The position numbers and the translations under genes were made by a program. A stretch of 64,000 nucleotides of DNA, from the NCBI RefSeq assembly GCF_004135585.1, contig NZ_CP035501.1, forward strand, positions 3,915,501 to 3,979,500, in the 5' to 3' direction. This document shows, in pieces, positions 36,912 to 43,893 of this stretch (the stretch's first letter is position 1; each line of letters starts with the position of its first letter). This DNA is from Sphingosinicella sp. BN140058 (lineage in GTDB: Bacteria > Pseudomonadota > Alphaproteobacteria > Sphingomonadales > Sphingomonadaceae). The notes beneath the pieces are model-generated. The model ran no database searches and was not told the DNA's origin. It saw only the letters and a list, made by a program, of their open reading frames with translations.

Positions 36912-37193
36912 ATGAGCGAGCGAACGGAGCGCAGAGCCAAACTTCGAAGGGTGGAGGTCGTGCTGCATTGGGCCTGGGACCCAATTGGTGTGCGGGGCAT
37001 CCCAGAAGCCGCTGATGAATATGACAGCTACGCCCTGACTGTTCTCGCCATGCTTGAGCGGGGCACACCGGATCGGGAAGTGGCCGACTATCTCACATCG
37101 GTCGAAAGGGACCGAATGGGCTTGCGAGCCCGACCGGACAAGAATGAGGATATCGCAGCGATGCTCCGAGAACTGCACTCCATCACCGGCTGA
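36912..37193 (+). CDS. Small acidic protein of unknown function (cassette 1)
   Basis: 93 residues. The sequence VVLHWAWDPIGVRGIPEAAD, then EYDSYALTVLAML, belongs to a widespread group of small proteins with a DPIGV-x(5-8)-DEYD signature, often found in variable regions and sometimes near toxin-immunity loci; no function is established. Helical, soluble, no signal. A weak purine stretch (AGCGAACG) precedes ATG. It is the first gene of the array and ends 8 bp before the next repeat. Confidence 0.75.
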   Translation: MSERTERRAKLRRVEVVLHWAWDPIGVRGIPEAADEYDSYALTVLAMLERGTPDREVADYLTSVERDRMGLRARPDKNEDIAAMLRELHSITG

Positions 37194-37200
37194 CTTTGGA

Positions 37201-37340
37201 ACTTCCGGTTTCCACCCTGCCCGGCTGTTCCCGCGGGGATTTCAAGGCGGGCCAGCGAACGTCCGCTCTCACGTGGCACGCTGACATTCGGCCTTGGCGT
37301 GCACCGAATTGAACGGTCGACCGAGTCCGACCCAAGCGGA
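37201..37340 (+). repeat. Repeat A, copy 2
   Basis: Left part TTCCGGTTTCCACCCTG, CGGCTGTTCCCG, then GCGAACGTCCGCTCTC and CTGACATTCGGCC; right part ends TCCGACCCAAGCGGA. Confidence 0.75.
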
Positions 37341-37357
37341 AGTTGAAGTTGAAGCGA

Positions 37358-37846
37358 TCAGTCGTCGTCCCACTCTGTCAAGCCAAGCGACTCATGGTCA
37401 CGGAACCGGTCGAGGCCCAGCGTATCGAACTCATCTTTTCCTATCTCCGCCTCGACCCCGATCATGCGAAGGGCGACGTTAATCGGATCGGTGCGGGAAA
37501 CGGCAGCGCGACTGACGGGCAAGGCGGATTGGAACACCAGCTTTCCTTGCGAAAACACACACGCCGCTTGTGAGCCGGTGCTGCCGAAATAGTTCGTCTC
37601 TACGTAGGCGAGCCTGCCGGCGCCAGTTGCCGCTGACACGGCTCTCTCAAGGCCTTCGGATAAAGACTTGAAGCCGTCGATTCTTGCACCGGGGCGAAGG
37701 CACGTCAGGCGATCGATCTGTTCGTGGCCAAGAGGAGCGATCAGCAGGCCGCCTGGCAACGGCGTAGGCTCAGGGGACCGAGCAGCTTCGACCACTCGGG
37801 CAACCGCTTCAGCTCCTCCGATTACAGCGCTGATGTTGTGCCCCAT
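37358..37846 (-). CDS. Hypothetical soluble protein (cassette 2)
   Basis: 162 residues from the Met at 37846, which follows a strong CTTGGAGGAAA site; the frame is open far upstream through the next repeat but without protein-like sequence. Visible segments: MGHNISAVIGGAEAVARVVE, GLLIAPLGHEQIDRL, RLAYVETNYFGSTGSQAA and VFSQGKLVFQSALPVSR. The YVETNYFGGTGSQAA-type motif is shared with small proteins of unknown function in many bacteria. Soluble, alpha/beta, acidic C-terminus ending in EWDDD. Transcribed against the orientation of the repeats. Confidence 0.75.
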   Translation of the reverse strand: MGHNISAVIGGAEAVARVVEAARSPEPTPLPGGLLIAPLGHEQIDRLTCLRPGARIDGFKSLSEGLERAVSAATGAGRLAYVETNYFGSTGSQAACVFSQGKLVFQSALPVSRAAVSRTDPINVALRMIGVEAEIGKDEFDTLGLDRFRDHESLGLTEWDDD

Positions 37847-37891
37847 GGGTTTCCTCCAAGGGCCATGTAGGCTGGCGCAACGATCTTTGTC

Positions 37892-38036
37892 ATGTCCGTT
37901 TTCCACCCGATTCAGCTGTTCCGGTCCGGAGCCGGTGGCGCCCCGGCCTACGTCCGCTTTCGCCAGGCGGGCTGACGATCGCGCCGCCACCGGCGGGATC
38001 AGGGGGTTACAGCGCGGATCGACCCGCAGCAGACGT
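37892..38036 (+). repeat. Repeat A, copy 3 (type A reference)
   Basis: Well preserved: ATGTCCGTTTTCCACCC, ATTCAGCTGTTCCGGTCC, CTACGTCCGCTTTCGCCAGG, CGGGCTGACGATCGCGCC, TACAGCGCGGATCGACCC, right end CAGACGT. Closest to copy 21. Confidence 0.85.
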
Positions 38037-38071
38037 TGCATTGCGGACGGGCAGCCGCTTACAGCTACGAG

Positions 38072-38380
38072 ATGGATTGGGAACCAGCAACCAAGAGCGA
38101 GGTGTTGGTAGCGCTCGCTAAAGACTGGGTCGGCATCGAACCAGACCTGAGGCATCGGCTTTCGGCCTATCTCATCGATCCCAAATCCGCGGAGATCGAG
38201 CGCTCCGGCCAGATTGAACGCGCATTCGTTGTGGCACGCATCGGCCGCTACGTCGTTTCCTTTGACGACGTAGAGGAAATATTTGGCACTGCCGAGCTCG
38301 ATGGTGGTCGATTGCACAACGCAGCTTGGTACGGACCCGCACTCCTAGCGCTGCAGGAACTCGAGCGCCTGACTCGGTAG
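38072..38380 (+). CDS. Hypothetical acidic protein (cassette 3)
   Basis: 102 residues starting MDWEPATKSEVLVALAKDWV; in-frame codons before it belong to the upstream repeat. The region ERAFVVARIGRYVVSFDDVEEIFGTAEL has a strand-helix plan, soluble. Small proteins of this type, about 100 residues with an FDDVEE-F-x-A pattern, recur in variable regions of alphaproteobacteria; no function is known. The stop codon TAG lies directly against the left end of the next repeat. Confidence 0.65.
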   Translation: MDWEPATKSEVLVALAKDWVGIEPDLRHRLSAYLIDPKSAEIERSGQIERAFVVARIGRYVVSFDDVEEIFGTAELDGGRLHNAAWYGPALLALQELERLTR

Positions 38381-38524
38381 GTCTGATTTCACCCTGTTCG
38401 GCTGTTCGGGCGGCCGCCAGGCGCGAAATTGCCCAATGTCCGATCCGGCGCAGCTGCCTGGCGTTCAGCGCCGCCGTGCGCGAAATCGACACGGTCGAGC
38501 GGGTTCAACCCCATTGCAGCCGTC
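38381..38524 (+). repeat. Repeat A, copy 4
   Basis: GTCTGATTTCACCCTG, CGGCTGTTCGGG, GCGAAATTGCCCAATGTCCG, CTGGCGTTCAGCGCC, right end GCAGCCGTC. Diverged in the middle. Confidence 0.65.
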
Positions 38525-38548
38525 AGCTGAAAAGGTAATCTCGCCGTC

Positions 38549-38791
38549 GTGCGCATCTGGTTGATCTTTTTTTCCATGGGATGGCTGGTGCCGTTCGCAC
38601 TCTCCATTTGGGCAGCGTTCGATTTCCTGTGGCGTGTCGTGTGGCCTTTAGCCGCTTGGCACGACGGCTCGAACGTGACGACATTCCACCTGTTCGAATG
38701 GTCGCAGGAGCTGCTGTTCGGCAGCGTCGTGTGGCTCGGTGCCGCTATCCTCTACTGGGTCTTGAGAGCGACCACGCGATCCCCGTCCTAG
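38549..38791 (+). CDS. Small two-helix membrane protein (cassette 4)
   Basis: 80 residues from a GTG. Two hydrophobic segments: IWLIFFSMGWLVPFALSIWA (about 3-22) and LLFGSVVWLGAAILYWVL (about 55-72), rich in Trp. Inner-membrane protein of unknown role. An AAGGT element 13-17 bp before the GTG is a weak ribosome binding site. The TAG stop is shared with the first base of the next repeat, as in cassettes 3 and 12. Confidence 0.65.
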   Translation: MRIWLIFFSMGWLVPFALSIWAAFDFLWRVVWPLAAWHDGSNVTTFHLFEWSQELLFGSVVWLGAAILYWVLRATTRSPS

Positions 38792-38935
38792 GTCCGGTTT
38801 CCACCCGATTCAGCTGTTCCCGCCGGCAACTCACGCCGCGTCCGCGAACGTCCGCTCTCGCGCAGCAGCCTGACGTTCGCCGCGGGCGCGCGCCATGCGT
38901 GGACTTAGGACGTGCTCCGACCCGTTGCAGACGTC
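38790..38935 (+). repeat. Repeat A, copy 5
   Basis: GGTCCGGTTTCCACCCG, TTCAGCTGTTCCCG, perfect inner inverted repeat CGAACGTC/GACGTTCG, GACGTGCTCCGACCC, right end CAGACGT. Confidence 0.85.
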
Positions 38936-38962
38936 AATGCGCTTTCACCCGCAGCCCACGGG

Positions 38963-39490
38963 TCAAGTGATCCAACTGTTGATGCATTTGGCATTCCATG
39001 TCGGTTTGCCAGCACGAGCAACGCACATTCTGCCATATCCGGCCCCCGTCTCGTCGCTGAAGGAAACTTCGACCAGGGCAAGGCGCCCGTTTTGTGAGAA
39101 AATCGGCTTCGAGAAGGAGGTCGCCATTCCACGGCCTGCCTCAGCGTCGTTCGATCTAAGCGCGCCCGTCCAGCGACATAAGGGCAGGAAACCCGGGTGC
39201 CTGAAGGACTTTAGGCTCGTCGCTAATTCAGCGGATTCTCGAGTGTTCAACTCCAAGCCCTTCTGAACCGCAACCGAAATCCCGTCGCGCATTGCCAATA
39301 GCCCCAGGGAACCCTCGTCAGCGAGCACTACGGAGGGGAACGTGAAGTTCTTGCTGTCGACTGCCGCTGTAAATGCCGCCTGCAGGGCCTCGCACGTTTG
39401 TGGTGCCTGCGCACTGAAAAGCCGGTCCGTAGCGTCCTCTAGACCGGCCCCCGCCAGCGCCGCCGTGAGAAAAAGAACCGTCGGTATCAA
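38963..39490 (-). CDS. Putative secreted protein (cassette 5)
   Basis: About 175 residues if the TTG at 39490 is the start (preceded by GGGAAGCGAGG). This yields a signal peptide (IPTVLFLTAALAGAGLEDA), cleaved near residue 15-18. The mature part has four cysteines in QTCEALQ, LPLCRWTG, RMCVARAG and AKCINSWIT, likely two disulfides, consistent with a periplasmic location, and the segment GRLALVEVSFSDETGAGYGR. The frame extends upstream through the repeat and IS border, but without plausible protein. Family unknown. Confidence 0.65.
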   Translation of the reverse strand: MIPTVLFLTAALAGAGLEDATDRLFSAQAPQTCEALQAAFTAAVDSKNFTFPSVVLADEGSLGLLAMRDGISVAVQKGLELNTRESAELATSLKSFRHPGFLPLCRWTGALRSNDAEAGRGMATSFSKPIFSQNGRLALVEVSFSDETGAGYGRMCVARAGKPTWNAKCINSWIT

Positions 39491-39539
39491 CCTCGCTTCC
39501 CTTCGCGCTACCTTGTCACGCCGCAGCCTATGCTGGGCT

Positions 39540-39555
39540 ACGTCCGACTTCCACC
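39540..39555 (+). repeat. Repeat A, copy 6, left part (split by IS)
   Basis: ACGTCCGACTTCCACC stops where the IS1182-type element begins. The sequence resumes at 41118 after a duplicated CACC. Confidence 0.85.
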
Positions 39556-41117
39556 GAGGCTGTGTGAAAACGTGCTGATGTGATAGGATCCGGTCGATGC
39601 GAGGGAGGGCCGGATGGGGCGTTTCGTCGAGGGACAGGACCGGCGCCAAGCGGCATTTCTGCCGGAATGCTTGGACGACTATGTCGGTGCGGATAATCCG
39701 GTCAGGCTGGTCGATGCCTTCATCGACGAACTCGATCTACTTGCTTTAGGCTTCACCGGTGCCCGCCCTGCGGCAACGGGCAGACCCGCTTATCATCCGG
39801 CGACCATGCTGAAGCTGTATCTGTACGGCTATCTCAACCAGGTTCTGTCGAGCCGCCGGCTCGAGCGTGAAGCCGGACGCAATGTCGAGGCGATGTGGCT
39901 GATCGGCAAGCTGGCTCCCGATTTCAAGACGATTGCGGATTTCCGGCGCGACAATGGTGATGCGATCAAGGCGACGTGCCGCCGGTTCGTGCTGCTGTGC
40001 CGACAGATGGGCCTCCTCGCCGGCGGCGTCGTTGCCGTGGATGGATCGCGGTTCAAGGCGGTGAACACGCGCGACAAGAACTTCACGCCCAACGCGGTTC
40101 GGCGCCGGATCGAACAGGTCGACGCGAGCGTCGCGCGCTATCTCGCTCAGCTCGACACGGCCGATCGTCAGGACGACGAGACTTCGGCGTTGCGCTCGGT
40201 ACGGCTGAACGAACGCCTAGCCCGGCTACGCGAACAGATGCAGGCTCTGCGCGACATGGAGGCGGCGCTCGCCGACGTGCCTGACGGGCAGATCTCGCTG
40301 ACCGATCCGGATGCACGTGCAATGGCCACCAATGGCAAGGGCACCGGCATGGTCGGCTACAATGTGCAAGCCGCGGTCGACACGCAGCATCACCTGATCG
40401 TCGCCCACGATGTAACCAACCTTGGCCACGACCGCTCTCAGCTCGCCAACATGGGCCGTAAGGCCAAGGCAGAGATGGACGGCGAACGCCTGACCGTGCT
40501 CGCAGACCGCGGCTATTATGGCGGCGAGGAGGTGCGCGCCTGCGAGGCCTTGGGCGCAACGCCGATCATACCCAAACCGCTCACCTCAGGGGCCAAGGCG
40601 CAAGGTCGCTACGGGAAGCAGGACTTCATCTACGACGTCGACACCGACACCTATCGCTGCCCGGCCGGCGAGACGCTGACCTACCGCTTCGACAGCGTCG
40701 AAGCCGGCAAGACGCTGCACGTCTATTGGGCAAGCTCGTGCGCCGCCTGTCCGATGAAAGCCAAGTGTACCACCGGCAAAGAGCGCCGGATCAGGAGATG
40801 GGAGCACGAGCACGTGCTCGATGCGATGCAGCAGCGCATCGACAAAATGCCCGATGCCATGCGGATCAGGCGGCAAACCGTTGAACACACGTTCGGCACC
40901 TTGAAGCAGTGGATGGGGGCCACCCACTTCCGAACCAAAGGGCTAAAAAACGTAGGAACCGAGATGAGCCTGTGCGTCCTCGCCTACAACATCAAGCGCG
41001 TGATCGCGATCCTGGGCATGCCGGCAGCGTTGGCGGCGGTCGGACGCTGACAAGCGTCACCGCGCGCGCTCACATCATCTCCGTGAAATCAGCCCGGCGG
41101 CGTTTTCACACAGCCTC
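39556..41117 (+). mobile_element. Insertion sequence, IS1182 type (IS-a)
   Basis: 1562 bp with perfect 17-bp terminal inverted repeats GAGGCTGTGTGAAAACG and CGTTTTCACACAGCCTC. The element is flanked by a 4-bp direct repeat CACC (39552-39555 and 41118-41121). It interrupts repeat copy 6 inside its TTCCACCC box; joining the flanks restores a normal repeat. One complete transposase gene. The ends resemble those of IS-b at 52780 (GA-x(3)-GTGT-GAAAA pattern). Confidence 0.93.
39614..41050 (+). CDS. IS1182-family transposase
   Basis: 478 residues, full length. The N-terminal helical region (MGRFVEGQDRRQAAFLPECL) and the MLKLYLYGYLNQVLSSRRLE block are typical of IS1182. DDE residues: Asp in VVAVDGSRFKAVNTRD, Asp in LTVLADRGYYGGEEVRA, and Glu in RRQTVEHTFGTLKQWMG. 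A cysteine cluster (CPAGET, CAACPMKAKCTTG) forms the zinc-binding insert of the family. A GAGGGAGGG site precedes ATG. It appears intact, so the element may be active. Confidence 0.95.
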   Translation: MGRFVEGQDRRQAAFLPECLDDYVGADNPVRLVDAFIDELDLLALGFTGARPAATGRPAYHPATMLKLYLYGYLNQVLSSRRLEREAGRNVEAMWLIGKLAPDFKTIADFRRDNGDAIKATCRRFVLLCRQMGLLAGGVVAVDGSRFKAVNTRDKNFTPNAVRRRIEQVDASVARYLAQLDTADRQDDETSALRSVRLNERLARLREQMQALRDMEAALADVPDGQISLTDPDARAMATNGKGTGMVGYNVQAAVDTQHHLIVAHDVTNLGHDRSQLANMGRKAKAEMDGERLTVLADRGYYGGEEVRACEALGATPIIPKPLTSGAKAQGRYGKQDFIYDVDTDTYRCPAGETLTYRFDSVEAGKTLHVYWASSCAACPMKAKCTTGKERRIRRWEHEHVLDAMQQRIDKMPDAMRIRRQTVEHTFGTLKQWMGATHFRTKGLKNVGTEMSLCVLAYNIKRVIAILGMPAALAAVGR

Positions 41118-41251
41118 CACCCTGCTCGGCTGTCCCCGGCGCGATCGCTAGGTGACCCGGCGGAAGTCCGCGTCCCGGCGGCACCCTGACCTTCACCGCC
41201 GGCCCGTGCCATGTGGGGCTGTAGGACATGCTCCGATCCTTACCCAACATC
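41118..41251 (+). repeat. Repeat A, copy 6, right part
   Basis: CACCCTGCTCGGCTGTCCCC, CGGAAGTCCGCGTCCCGG, GACATGCTCCGATCC, right end CCCAACATC. Together with 39540-39555 it forms one type-B copy. Confidence 0.8.
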
Positions 41252-41278
41252 GGCACCTGCCGGCAGAAGCAATGAACG

Positions 41279-42250
41279 CTAGCCGTGTTCAGAACAATTT
41301 TCCCAACCGGTACCGCTAACCTCGACTTGTTCGAGATCAAACAACAGGTTCTTACGAACATAGCGACGGAGTTCCCGCCAAGGTATAAATTGCGGCTGCC
41401 AAAGCACATGCGCGCCATTAGCATCTTCGTGAAACTTCAGACACATCCCCTCACGCAGGAGGCGAGGCGTTTGCGATCTTTCGAGGGATTCGTAATCTGC
41501 AATCGTTTCCGTTACTGGTTCTCCGTAGGCTGCGCGCAGGACAGCCGGAACCAACTTCGTCCACCATGATGTGGCGGGGTCAAACAAGTCGTCAGCAGTC
41601 AGTGGACGCATTTCGCTTACTGACCAGAGGAAAGCATGCTGGCTGTCCCAAGATTTTGGGTTCGCGTGTAGAAACGTGGTCGAGCTGAGCTCCGCTGCGA
41701 TGATCCCCGGGGCTACAGCAATGACCCGGGCGGAGGCCTCGACGGACACCTCGCGCTGCGGTGTGGCCGTTCCGTCGGTTACCCCCTTATAGGCCATCCT
41801 CAGCGCTTCCGAGGCGCTGCGAGCCATGTAGGCGTTCCAGGCGCGTTCCGACGTCGTTTCCGGAATCTCGATCTGACTTACGATGATTGTCTCGGTCGAA
41901 GGCGATGGGGTAAAACCAAGCTGCGCAATCTCGGCGTCAAACGAAAGCGGGTATACCTTCTCCGTAGTGATGGTCACGAAGCGCTTTCGAGATAGCGTTT
42001 GTGACTTCCGCTCCAACGAGACCCGCGCGGGCGCCCATTCTCCATCGGTACGTGCCGGCGATCCCGGCGCTGCTTCCGCAGTGGGGGTCACGAAGCGCAT
42101 TCGAGAAAGCGTCTGTGACCTGCGCTCCATCGAAACCGGGGGGGGTGCCCACTCTCCATCTGAACGTGCAGGTGATCCCGGCGCCGCAGAATGAGCGACG
42201 AGGGAGGATAGAAGCAGGGCAGAACAGATGCCGAGAACGTTCATTTTCAT
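41279..42250 (-). CDS. Secreted protein with internal 38-residue duplication (cassette 6)
   Basis: 323 residues. Signal peptide MKMNVLGICSALLLSSLVAH, cleaved near residue 20-22. Residues 24-61 and 62-99 are a tandem duplication (PGSPARSDGEWAPPPVS then PGSPARTDGEWAPARVS), encoded by two 114-bp units. The C-terminal 200 residues, with SFDAEIAQLGFTPSPS, LTADDLFDPATSWWTKLVP and DAEFxx-like ending, resemble the DUF3298/RsiV type of extracytoplasmic domain. Function unknown. It is the largest cassette gene. Confidence 0.75.
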   Translation of the reverse strand: MKMNVLGICSALLLSSLVAHSAAPGSPARSDGEWAPPPVSMERRSQTLSRMRFVTPTAEAAPGSPARTDGEWAPARVSLERKSQTLSRKRFVTITTEKVYPLSFDAEIAQLGFTPSPSTETIIVSQIEIPETTSERAWNAYMARSASEALRMAYKGVTDGTATPQREVSVEASARVIAVAPGIIAAELSSTTFLHANPKSWDSQHAFLWSVSEMRPLTADDLFDPATSWWTKLVPAVLRAAYGEPVTETIADYESLERSQTPRLLREGMCLKFHEDANGAHVLWQPQFIPWRELRRYVRKNLLFDLEQVEVSGTGWENCSEHG

Positions 42251-42512
42251 CGCCCGAGTTGGTGAATTTGTTTGTCGACGCGCACGACAACGTGGGATTT
42301 CGGCTGCCAGCCTAACCCCAGGAATGGGTGTGCGCCAGATGGGGTCGGGCGCCCGGCTTCGCCCCTAAAGACGCGCCGGCGCCGGGCTAGACCATTGCTT
42401 GTCACAGCCGGAGCCGGTCCAGATGATCTCTCCAGCGTCTACTTTGAGGCGATACGATCGTGAACGAACGGCAACAAGCGGCCCACGCGCAGCCAATTAG
42501 CGCTCGGCGCCC

Positions 42513-42657
42513 AATGTCGCGTTTCCACCCGAGTCAGCTGTTGCCGGCGCGATCGCGAGCCGCGGCGGCGAACGTCCGGCTGCGCGCGACAGGCGGACGT
42601 TCGCGCCTGGCCGACGTCGCCCGGGCTCCTACAGCCGCCTGCGACCCGAAGCGGACC
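42513..42657 (+). repeat. Repeat A, copy 7
   Basis: ATGTCGCGTTTCCACCCG, GTCAGCTGTTGCCGG, perfect inner inverted repeat GCGAACGTCCG/CGGACGTTCGC, right end CGACCCGAAGCGGACC. Its last 16 bases are shared with copy 21. Confidence 0.85.
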
Positions 42658-42673
42658 AACGAAGCCGTTCCGT

Positions 42674-43072
42674 TCAGCCGCAGCTTGAGATCAGTTCGAC
42701 GGCCACTCCTGTCAAAGCTTCAGAACGAACTCGTGCATCAGGAGGCGGTGGGCCTTGGCGTGTTCTCACTGATAAATTCCCCGTCGCAAGCCCCTGGCTC
42801 GAGAGATACGAGCGGATCGCTCGCTCGCGCGCGCTACGCACTTGCGCTGCGGAACGGGGTTCCCGTTTCGGGACGTAGAAGGTGACAAGAACCCGGCCTC
42901 CTGCCCCCATTCGCAAAAGGTAGACCTGGTTGTCGAGAACTTGCTTCGCCGCGGAGGTAAGCTCAGTTGCCGCGCCCGGGCCCTTGAACTGGACCGGAAA
43001 GGGACCGGTGTCGCAGGCAATTGCCGGCGAACTGAAAAGCGCCACCAAGCCCAAGCAGACGGAAACACGCAT
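42674..43072 (-). CDS. Periplasmic protein, duplicated cassette copy 1 (cassette 7)
   Basis: 132 residues. Signal peptide MRVSVCLGLVALFSSPAIAC, with Cys20 after the cleavage region and a second Cys near the end (ELISSCG), so a disulfide is likely. The stretch LDNQVYLLRMGAGGRVLVTF, then SARERAIRSYLSSQGLATGN, recalls the core of OmpA-like peptidoglycan-binding domains, where a helix RxxAVxxYL follows the first strand; key binding residues are not clear. A GGAGG site precedes ATG, and two 18-bp direct repeats lie just upstream. A near-identical gene is at 54447. Confidence 0.75.
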   Translation of the reverse strand: MRVSVCLGLVALFSSPAIACDTGPFPVQFKGPGAATELTSAAKQVLDNQVYLLRMGAGGRVLVTFYVPKREPRSAAQVRSARERAIRSYLSSQGLATGNLSVRTRQGPPPPDARVRSEALTGVAVELISSCG

Positions 43073-43082
43073 CGGCTACCTC

Positions 43083-43121
43083 CACGAGCATCGTTGCACG
43101 CTTCACGAGCATCGTTGCACG
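43083..43121 (-). promoter_or_regulatory. Two direct repeats upstream of the cassette 7 gene
   Basis: CACGAGCATCGTTGCACG occurs twice, at 43083-43100 and 43104-43121 (period 21 bp), immediately upstream of the minus-strand GGAGG site. Spacing of two helical turns suggests an operator, or it is a simple local duplication. Conserved in the second cassette copy (54856-54894). Confidence 0.5.
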
Positions 43122-43125
43122 AGCG

Positions 43126-43268
43126 ATGTCGCGTTTCCACCCCACCCGGCTGTTCCCGCTACGGTCCAGCGCGCTGGCAGCGAGCGTCAGCTTCTGCGCG
43201 GCGGTCTGACATTGGGCTGCGGCATGCGCCAGACCGAGACCGTCGACTGGCTCCGATCATTATACGAC
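43126..43268 (+). repeat. Repeat A, copy 8
   Basis: ATGTCGCGTTTCCACCCC, CCGGCTGTTCCCG, GCGAGCGTCAGCTTC, CTGACATTGGGC, then GGCTCCGATCATTATACGA. Right end degenerate. Confidence 0.75.
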
Positions 43269-43320
43269 TTGCGGAGCACCGCTTAACGAACCTGCAACGC
43301 TCCCGGCGCCACAAGGGGAC

Positions 43321-43638
43321 GTGACGGTCTTGCGGAAGGTGGCGGGTGTGGAGTTGAGGCACAGGCCGTGGAAGCTGCTGCTAATGATCGTCTTGAGCAC
43401 GATCGGGCTGATGGTCGTGGGATTGAACCTGCTCGACGGAAGCATCGAGCTGCGCCGCCTAGGTCACGTGGGTGCGACCGGAACCCCCTTTCGCTTCACG
43501 CTGGTGATCGTCGGATACGGCTTCTGCTGGGCCATGACCATCCTGGGGTGGATCTGCCTACGATCCGAGTGGAAGATGAATTATCGCCCTCGAGCGAAGC
43601 TCCCGTTCGAAAGGCAAGACTTTCGACGTAGCCTCTGA
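43321..43638 (+). CDS. Small membrane protein (cassette 8)
   Basis: 105 residues from a GTG that follows AAGGGGAC. Two hydrophobic helices: LLLMIVLSTIGLMVVGLNLL (about 19-38) and FTLVIVGYGFCWAMTILGWI (about 59-78), with a short loop and a basic tail. Inner-membrane protein of unknown function, similar in size and plan to the cassette 4, 14 and 18 products but not alignable with them. The next repeat begins 8 bp after the stop. Confidence 0.65.
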   Translation: MTVLRKVAGVELRHRPWKLLLMIVLSTIGLMVVGLNLLDGSIELRRLGHVGATGTPFRFTLVIVGYGFCWAMTILGWICLRSEWKMNYRPRAKLPFERQDFRRSL

Positions 43639-43645
43639 CATTGCA

Positions 43646-43760
43646 ATGTCCGGCTTCCACCCCAGCCGGCTGTTCCCAGCATAATCGAAGGTTGCGGCCG
43701 CGAATGTCGGTTTTGCGGTTTTGCGCGCGCAGCCTGACGTTCTACCAGCGGCGTAAGCCG
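43646..43760 (+). repeat. Repeat A, copy 9 (right end lost)
   Basis: ATGTCCGGCTTCCACCCC, GCCGGCTGTTCCC, GCGAATGTCGGTTTTGCGG, CTGACGTTCTACC. The expected CCGACCC/CGGACAT end is missing; instead a TGGGCGGCTCGCAACGGGTTCGCCCA hairpin-like stretch follows. Confidence 0.7.
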
Positions 43761-43893
43761 ATCGAGATCGTTGGGCGGCTCGCAACGGGTTCGCCCAAAC
43801 GACGTGTTGGAACTTGGGCACATACAGGCTCGCCCACTTCTGCGTCCGATCGTACATCGGACGGGAAGGCGGACGCCCTCTGGAAGCCACCGC

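Larger units (their letters stand above)
42642..43142 (+). repeat. Duplicated cassette, copy 1
   Basis: 501 bp matching 54415-54915 without gaps (constant offset 11773) and with about eight mismatches by eye. Similarity starts inside the right end of repeat copy 7 and stops at the TTTCCACCC box of copy 8; the repeat interiors on both sides differ between the two loci. Confidence 0.92.

Noticed and set aside
37847..38317. N-terminal extension of the cassette 2 gene through repeat copy 3
   Set aside because: The extension translates the repeat itself; a strong GGAGGAAA site supports the start at 37846.
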